From NCBI RefSeq assembly GCF_900109115.1, contig NZ_FNYV01000008.1, positions 1 through 64,000 of the forward strand: a stretch of 64,000 nucleotides of DNA, in the 5' to 3' direction. Positions 59,032 to 64,000 of the stretch are shown piece by piece. The notes under the pieces are model-generated. The model did not search any database and was not told where the DNA came from. It worked only from the letters and a program-made list of their open reading frames with translations. Within the stretch, counting starts at the first letter, position 1, and each line of letters starts with the position of its first letter. The position numbers were made by a program, and so were the translations under genes. This DNA comes from Micromonospora phaseoli. GTDB taxonomy: Bacteria; Actinomycetota; Actinomycetes; Mycobacteriales; Micromonosporaceae.

Positions 59032-59466
59032 AGCAACTCTGCCCTACGTACGCATTTACAGGAATTGCCGGATATCCGGCATGTGGGCGCATCCACCCGT
59101 TATGTCGTACGGCAGAGGCTCACCCCCTCGGTCAAGAGTCTGCCGCGCCGTCGTCGACGAGATCACGGACGGTGGCCGGCGTGCGGTAGCAATGCCAGCC
59201 AGGCGCCGCCAGGTCGTCGCACCCCAGGGACATTGCGAGCGTCCACTTGAGACGCTTTTGGCAGCACCTCTCCGGAAATTGCGAATAGTGCCACTATCTG
59301 TTACTGGCGGTAACTCATTCAACAGCACCGCACAAGCGTCGGAAAATCGGGAGTTGCCCATTCCAATGACGAGCGATAGCATCTAACGTCAGCACGATGA
59401 CGGTAAATAAGAATCTCCTCGGAAGAATACATTTCATGCGCTTACATAGCCGAGCGGCGCCGCATC
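59032..59466. promoter_or_regulatory. Divergent MerR/AraC regulatory region with two inverted repeats
   Basis: This 435-bp region contains no gene. Two compact symmetric elements lie close together: ATAGTGCCACTAT (59285-59297, 6-1-6) and GTTACTGGCGGTAAC (59300-59314, 5-5-5). The AT-rich block 59395-59440 before the AraC start is a likely promoter. The second element shares GTTnCnnnnGGTAACTC with a site at 32085. Confidence 0.5.
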
Positions 59467-60492
59467 ATGTGCGCCCCCGACGAACGTTCGACCGGCCCTC
59501 CGGGTGACTCGATGTTGATGGGGGAGGTAGCCGTCAGACGTGCATTGTGGACGATGCGCGAAAGGCTTGGGGAGCCGCTGACGATCGACGAGCTCGCGAG
59601 CGTGGCGATGTTCAGCAGATACCACTTCTCGCGGCTGTTCCGCCGGATGACGGGGATATCGCCGGGACGCTTCCTCGCCGCGATCCGGATCCAGGAGGCC
59701 AAACGCCTGCTCGCCAACACGTCGATGACCGTGGCGAGTATCAGCATTTCTGTCGGATACACCAGTCTCGGCACCTTCAGTTCACGATTCCATCGCAGTG
59801 TCGGCGTGTCCCCGATGGCCTACCGGCGTCGATTCCTTGATCCGTTGCCGCCGATCGGGCGGAGCCGGTCGCCGCAGGGCGGCGCCGTCATCAGCGGGGA
59901 GCTGCGCACCTTCTGCCCGCGCTTCACCAAGCCGATCTTCATCGGACTGTTCCCGGACGCCATCGCCGAGGGCCCTCCGGAGAGCTGGACCACCGTGAGC
60001 CGGCCGGGCCCCTACCGGCTCTCCGATGTCAGCGCCGGTGACTGGTACCTCGTCGCGCACTCCCTCGGCCAGTGGCAGTGCCCGCCGAGCGACCAGCACC
60101 AGGCCGACCACATCACCGGGGTGGCCCGGTACGGGCCGATCCGGATCACCGAGGGCGGGGACGTACAGGGGGCGGAGGTGTTCGTCCGCCCCCACCGCGA
60201 CCTCGACCCACCGGCACTGCTGTCCCTGCTCGACCTGTCACCCGAGACAGCGCTCAGGATCCGCCGCGCCCAGGGACGCGACCGCCGTCAGCCGCCCTCG
60301 CCCACCGCCCTGACCAGCATCGGCAACCCGCCACGGATCCTCAGCGACAGCATCGGCTCCGGGACGACCTGGTGCCCGGGGGGCGTCGAGAGCCGGAACT
60401 CCCGGGCGATCATCGCCAGCACGAACACCGCCTCCATCAAACCGAGGTTGCTGCCGACGCAGATGCGTGGGCCGGCACCGAACGGGATGTAG
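59467..60492 (+). CDS. AraC-type regulator 2, paralogue of regulator 1
   Basis: This protein has 341 residues from ATG 59467; an ATG at 59512 or 59518 is possible and no clear ribosome-binding site decides. HTH pair: 'LTIDELASVAMFSRYHFSRLFRRMTGISPGRFLAAIRIQEAKRLLANTSMTVASISISVGYTSLGTFSSRFHRSVGVSPMAYRRR'. The C-terminal domain matches regulator 1 ('IFIGLFPDAIAEGPPESWTTVSRPGPYRLSDVSAGDWYLVAHSLG'). The last 68 or so residues lie antisense to the P450 3' end (205-bp overlap) and have no counterpart in regulator 1, so the natural stop may have been lost. Confidence 0.88.
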   Translation: MCAPDERSTGPPGDSMLMGEVAVRRALWTMRERLGEPLTIDELASVAMFSRYHFSRLFRRMTGISPGRFLAAIRIQEAKRLLANTSMTVASISISVGYTSLGTFSSRFHRSVGVSPMAYRRRFLDPLPPIGRSRSPQGGAVISGELRTFCPRFTKPIFIGLFPDAIAEGPPESWTTVSRPGPYRLSDVSAGDWYLVAHSLGQWQCPPSDQHQADHITGVARYGPIRITEGGDVQGAEVFVRPHRDLDPPALLSLLDLSPETALRIRRAQGRDRRQPPSPTALTSIGNPPRILSDSIGSGTTWCPGGVESRNSRAIIASTNTASIKPRLLPTQMRGPAPNGM

Positions 60493-61655
60493 GCGTAGCG
60501 GGGTCGGTCCCGCACCCTGGCCGGGTCGAAGCGCTCCGGGTCGAACCGCTCCGGGTCCACCCAGAACTCCCGATGCCGGTGCAGGGTGTACGGCAGGATG
60601 ACCACATCAGCTCCGGCCGGCACCGCGTGCCCACCCACCACGTCGGGCGCGACGGCGATCCGGGGCAGCAGCCACACCGGCGGGTGCAGCCGCATCGCCT
60701 CCTTGACCACCATCGTGGTGTAGCGCAGCTGGTGCAGGTCCTCGTAGCCGGGCAACCGCCCGCCCAGCACGGCCTGCGCCTCCGCCCGCAACCGGTGCCG
60801 CACCTCCGGCTCGCGGTCGACGCGGTACAAGGTCCAGCCGAGGGTGCTGGCGGTGGTCTCGTGACCGGCCAGTAGCAGCGTGACCAACTCGTCGCGAAGT
60901 CGACCACGCGCGACCCGCGGATCCGGCTCGGCCCGGGTGGAGACGATGAGCCGGGAGAGGACGTCGTCCTGACCGTCGGCATCCGCCGCCCGCGCCGCCA
61001 CCAGCTGGTCCACCACCCGTTGCAGCTCACGCCGGGCCCGCCGGAAGCGCAGCTGGCGAGGCAACGGCACCCAGGCGGGCACCATCCCGAGCGTGGCCAG
61101 CTCGAACATCGCCTGGTCCTGGACCGCCGCGAACTCCTCGCCGACGGACCCGAACGGGCTCAGGTCGGCATCGAGCAGGGTCCGGCCCAGCACGCCCAGG
61201 GTGAGGCCGGTGAACTCGGCGACCACGTCCACCGCAGCGCCGCCCTCGCGCTGGCGGAGCCGGTGGACCAACCGCTGCGCCTCGGCCGCGACGAGGCCGG
61301 CGTGGTGGGCCAGCCGCCGCGGCTGGAACACCGGCTGGATCACCTTGCGCTGCTTGCGCCACAGCTCGCCCTCGCTGGTCAGCAGACCGTCGCCGAGCGC
61401 CCGCCGGGCGTGCACCAGACCGATGCCCTTGCGATAGTTGCCCGCGTTGTCGGCCAGCACGTGCTGCGCGTGGTCCGGGTGGTTGAACACGTGCAGGCTC
61501 TTGTGACCCACCGGGATCCGTACCGCATCGCCGTACCGGTCGACGGCGTCACTGATCATCCCCAGCCGGTCGCGGGTCATCACCGCCAGCATCCGCAGCG
61601 CCGCCCGCCTGGGCGGCCCCGGCGGTGCCACCGGCCGTGGGTACCGTGCCGTCAT
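60288..61655 (-). CDS. Cytochrome P450 (E7-type position)
   Basis: This is a 455-residue P450. The I-helix is 'LLLAGHETTASTLGWTLYRV', ExxR 'KEAMRLHPPVWLLPRIA', PERF-like 'DPERFDPERFDP', haem loop 'YIPFGAGPRICVGSNLGLMEA'. It lacks a membrane anchor. Its sequence style resembles CYP102/fatty-acid-like bacterial P450s. Its ATG overlaps the stop of the flavin reductase, in the order PKS-E10-reductase-P450, as expected for E6-E7 genes of 9-membered clusters. Core oxidation is likely; the site is unknown. Confidence 0.92.
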   Translation of the reverse strand: MTARYPRPVAPPGPPRRAALRMLAVMTRDRLGMISDAVDRYGDAVRIPVGHKSLHVFNHPDHAQHVLADNAGNYRKGIGLVHARRALGDGLLTSEGELWRKQRKVIQPVFQPRRLAHHAGLVAAEAQRLVHRLRQREGGAAVDVVAEFTGLTLGVLGRTLLDADLSPFGSVGEEFAAVQDQAMFELATLGMVPAWVPLPRQLRFRRARRELQRVVDQLVAARAADADGQDDVLSRLIVSTRAEPDPRVARGRLRDELVTLLLAGHETTASTLGWTLYRVDREPEVRHRLRAEAQAVLGGRLPGYEDLHQLRYTTMVVKEAMRLHPPVWLLPRIAVAPDVVGGHAVPAGADVVILPYTLHRHREFWVDPERFDPERFDPARVRDRPRYAYIPFGAGPRICVGSNLGLMEAVFVLAMIAREFRLSTPPGHQVVPEPMLSLRIRGGLPMLVRAVGEGG

Positions 61656-62203
61656 CCCCGCGCCCTCCACTCGTACTCGGTCGTGCCCAGCAGCCCGTCG
61701 TGGAACAGCAGGGCCGCACCCGCGGCGACCCGCGCGGCCGAGAGCAGCCGGCCGACGACGATCGTGTGGTCGCCGCCGTCGTACCGTCGCCACGGCTCGC
61801 ACTCGAACCAGGCCAGGGCGCCGGCGATCAGCGGTACACCGGTCCTCGCCCCGGGCACCGTCCGGATCCCGGAGAACTCCTCCGGGCCGACCGGGCGCCG
61901 GGAATCGGCGAAGTACCGCGCGATGCCGGCGTGACCGGCCGCGAGCACCGAGACCCCGAAGCCCGACGCCTCCGCCAGGCAGGCGTGCATCACCGTGGAA
62001 CGGCCGACGCAGACGAGCACCAGCGGTGGGTCGAGCGAAACGGACGCGAAGGAGTTCGCCGTCATGCCGTGCGGATGCTCGCCCCCCACCGTCAGCACGG
62101 CCACACCGGTGGCGAAGGTGCCGAAAACCCGCCGCAGCTCACGACCGGTGGCCAGGTGCCCATCGGGTGGGGGGTCGGTCCGCGCACCCGGTGCCCCGGT
62201 CAC
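61652..62203 (-). CDS. Flavin reductase (SgcE6-like)
   Basis: This 183-residue protein has a GTG start. It has the flavin-reductase-like FMN-binding split barrel: 'LRRVFGTFATGVAVLTVGGEHPHGMTANSFASVSLDPPLVLVCVGR', 'LAWFECEPWRRYDGGDHTIVVGRLL'. SgcE6 supplies reduced flavin to the SgcC hydroxylase in C-1027, so this protein may serve the hydroxylase at 52075. The GTGA overlap with the thioesterase and ATGA overlap with the P450 show a coupled operon. Confidence 0.9.
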   Translation of the reverse strand: MTGAPGARTDPPPDGHLATGRELRRVFGTFATGVAVLTVGGEHPHGMTANSFASVSLDPPLVLVCVGRSTVMHACLAEASGFGVSVLAAGHAGIARYFADSRRPVGPEEFSGIRTVPGARTGVPLIAGALAWFECEPWRRYDGGDHTIVVGRLLSAARVAAGAALLFHDGLLGTTEYEWRARG

Positions 62204-62640
62204 GACGCCTCCGCCCGCGCGTACGGCGCGAGCGCCTGTGCCAGGGCCTCCGGTACCCGGGTCGGCACGGTGCGGGTGTTCGGGCCCCGCATGCACGCCA
62301 CCCGCTGCATCCCCCGCGCCACCAGCGTCTCGCCCTCGGCCTCGGCGAGGCGCAGGTAGTCGAAGCCGAACTCGACCTGCGTCTGCGCCAGATCGACCAG
62401 CCGCATCCGGACGGACACCTCGTCGAAGGCGGAGAGTTCGGCGAAGAACTCGCAGTCGACCCGCAGGGTGAACAGCTTGAGATCCGCCCGCAGGTCGTCG
62501 AGCACCCGCGGCGCCCGTTCCCGCAGGAACATCTCGCGACATCGGCCCTGCCAACGCAGGTAGTGCACGTAGTAGACGTTGCCGACGAGGTTGGTCTCCT
62601 CGAACCCGACCACGTGCCGGTACTCGAAATAGCGGGACAT
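62200..62640 (-). CDS. Enediyne thioesterase (E10/CalE7-type)
   Basis: This 146-residue hot-dog thioesterase has 'YFEYRHVVGFEETNLVGNVYYVHYLRWQGRCREMFLRERAPRVLDDLRADLKLFTLRVDCEFFAEL'. The Asn-Val-Tyr-Tyr region and Arg-Cys-Arg-Glu match the E10 family; a Glu rather than Asp precedes 'TNLVG'. E10 releases the linear polyene from the PKS. Its ATG overlaps the PKS stop (62640), which is the standard PKSE-E10 arrangement. Confidence 0.95.
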   Translation of the reverse strand: MSRYFEYRHVVGFEETNLVGNVYYVHYLRWQGRCREMFLRERAPRVLDDLRADLKLFTLRVDCEFFAELSAFDEVSVRMRLVDLAQTQVEFGFDYLRLAEAEGETLVARGMQRVACMRGPNTRTVPTRVPEALAQALAPYARAEAS

Positions 62641-64000
62641 CAGCCCTCCCCTGTCAGGAGCCCGAAAACCACCGGCTCGGGCACGTCCCGCAACGCCGTC
62701 ACGAAGGTCGCGACGGTGATCGGTCCCGCGCTGAGCACCACCCAGCCGGGGTGCTCCACAGGCCGGACGGTGAGGGGGCCCGCCAAGGGTTCGCCCGCCT
62801 TCTGCAGGCATTCCATGGCCACCCAGACGCGGGTGCCCGCCACGTCGCGGTTGTCGCCACCGTCCGGGCCGGTCAGCAGCGGCAGCAGCTCCGCGTGTGC
62901 GCCGAGCAGCCCGCGCCACTCCACCGGGGTGCGGGGCACGACCGCCTCCACGTCACAGGCGGTCGGCTGGGATGCCACCGCGCACACCGTCAGGCCCGCA
63001 CCGTGCGCGAACGACACCTCCTGGCCGCCGTCGATCTCCGGCCGGCCGTCACCGCGGTACCGAACCGGCCACCTGCGCCCCGTGGCGCGAGCCAGTGCCC
63101 GGGCCGAGCGGGACCGGCGGGTCGCCACCGGATCGCCGGTGTCACCCGCGTCCGCCCCGTCGGGCTCGACCCCGACCGCGATCTCGACGCCGGTCAGCTC
63201 GCCGACCGCGCGTTGCAGGAACGGCCCGAGCAGCGGCGCGAGCCACGGGCCCCGCCCGTCGCCACGGCGTACGGCGCGCAGGCTCAACCCTTCCCAACGT
63301 TCGACCACGTCGCCGTCACCGGTCCGCAGCACCACGTCGTAGACGTAGGTGTCGCGGTCGCGGGACCGCTCGACCGCCTGATACCGGTACGGTCCCGGCC
63401 CGCTGACGCCGGCGGCCGTCCAGATCCGCGCGACGCCGGTCGGCAGGAGGGTGGCGTTGGGTACGCAGACCTGGTTGCCGTGCATCAGCGCGTCCCGGAT
63501 GCCGGGGTCGCCGAGCAGCAGGGTCCGCGGATGGAAGGCGGCGAACCAGTCGTGCTCCTCGAAAAGCAGGTCGGCGTCGACGTCGCGGGCCGCCGCGTGG
63601 TGGTAGCGCAGCACGCGCTGGAACCGGCGGCCCTGGAACAGCAGGTCGCCGTAGAGCTCCGTCGCCGGCCGCAGCGGTACCTCCGGCACGTCCACCGGCA
63701 CCGGCCGGGGCGGTCCGTCGGGTACGACCGGCGTGCCGTAGCGCAGGCGGGCCCGGAAGTGTTCGGCGGCGAACCGGGTCTCGCTGCTGTGGATGACCAC
63801 CTGCACCACGTCGGGTGCGGTGACCACGGCCGCGACGCGGATCCGGGTCGCCCCCTGCGGTGCGATGACGATCGGTCGCAGGAACTCCGCGTCCTCTACC
63901 GTCGGCGCCGACGACCGGCCGGTCAGGGCCGATGCCACCTGAGCCATCGCCTCCATGCCGAGCACCGCCGGAAACAACAGATTCCCGTCGAGGTGGTGAT
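62640..64000 (-). CDS. pksE: Enediyne polyketide synthase PKSE, C-terminal part (runs off the right edge)
   Basis: About 453 residues are visible. From the edge: dehydratase domain starting 'HHLDGNLLFPAVLGMEAMAQVAS', with the catalytic His region at the boundary; hot-dog elements 'ELYGDLLFQGRRFQRVLRYHH' and 'DTYVYDVVLRTGDGDVVERWEGLSL'; then the C-terminal phosphopantetheinyl transferase ('CDVEAVVPRTPVEWRG', 'WVAMECLQKAGEP'). This DH plus PPTase end is unique to PKSE enzymes. The KS, AT, ACP and KR domains lie outside the window. It is translated with E10. Confidence 0.95.
   Translation of the reverse strand, partial: HHLDGNLLFPAVLGMEAMAQVASALTGRSSAPTVEDAEFLRPIVIAPQGATRIRVAAVVTAPDVVQVVIHSSETRFAAEHFRARLRYGTPVVPDGPPRPVPVDVPEVPLRPATELYGDLLFQGRRFQRVLRYHHAAARDVDADLLFEEHDWFAAFHPRTLLLGDPGIRDALMHGNQVCVPNATLLPTGVARIWTAAGVSGPGPYRYQAVERSRDRDTYVYDVVLRTGDGDVVERWEGLSLRAVRRGDGRGPWLAPLLGPFLQRAVGELTGVEIAVGVEPDGADAGDTGDPVATRRSRSARALARATGRRWPVRYRGDGRPEIDGGQEVSFAHGAGLTVCAVASQPTACDVEAVVPRTPVEWRGLLGAHAELLPLLTGPDGGDNRDVAGTRVWVAMECLQKAGEPLAGPLTVRPVEHPGWVVLSAGPITVATFVTALRDVPEPVVFGLLTGEG

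Noticed and set aside
1..64000. CRISPR array, tRNA or rRNA genes
   Set aside because: No regularly spaced repeats, cloverleaf candidates or rRNA stretches were seen on reading through.

Overview
The window is high-GC actinobacterial DNA. Codon bias, GTG starts, Zur-type sites and an enediyne polyketide cluster fit Micromonosporaceae (Micromonospora or a close relative). This placement is an inference from gene content, not from a marker gene.

Layout. (1) 1-318: start of an IS5-like transposase running off the left edge. (2) 570-14574: a zinc-starvation island. Six 19-bp Zur-like sites (1310, 1852, 7614, 11896, 13426, 14556) precede zinc-free copies of ribosomal proteins L28, L33 and S14; a receiver-less winged-helix regulator; a CobW-like protein without a P-loop; a ZnuABC-type ABC transporter of the 'anchored repeat' class; several secreted or anchored proteins sharing one surface domain with a His-x-His-x-Asn-Trp motif; and a CooC/MinD-like ATPase. 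Together they look like a surface zinc-capture relay feeding an importer, with ribosomal zinc sparing. (3) 14797-22858: ordinary chromosome with signs of decay: YciI/ECF42 pair, fused fragments of a CoA ligase and a two-component system, a LysR regulator, two HEAT/LRV-type repeat proteins, and an ArsR gene lacking its 5' end beside its SRPBCC partner. (4) 23026-27109: a tight four-gene operon (PaaK-like ligase, small unknown, GNAT, nitroreductase) of unknown product. (5) 27197-33348: P-loop kinase, Kef-type antiporter, a FAD-monooxygenase/CopC/membrane-protein set, YaaA and a DUF1801 protein.

(6) About 33.4 kb (possibly 29.3 kb) to the right edge: an enediyne biosynthetic cluster cut by the window end. 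Core genes are the C-terminal end of the enediyne PKS (dehydratase and phosphopantetheinyl transferase domains), the E10 thioesterase, an E6-type flavin reductase, an E7-type P450, UnbV (E4) and UnbU (E5). An SgcJ-type protein and an SgcF-type epoxide hydrolase point toward the 9-membered class. Accessory genes include a flavin-dependent hydroxylase, a MerR regulator, two related AraC regulators, a DHA2 exporter, an acyltransferase and a long-form RmlA. The plus-strand operon 37790-44283 (aminotransferase, acyl-CoA ligase, SDR, aldehyde dehydrogenase, UbiD decarboxylase) looks like a supply or tailoring line for an appended acid. A quinone oxidoreductase/ThiS-like/SUMF-like trio (49022-51179) has no obvious role.

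No tRNA, rRNA, CRISPR array or replication origin was seen. All calls come from reading the sequence; no database search was run.
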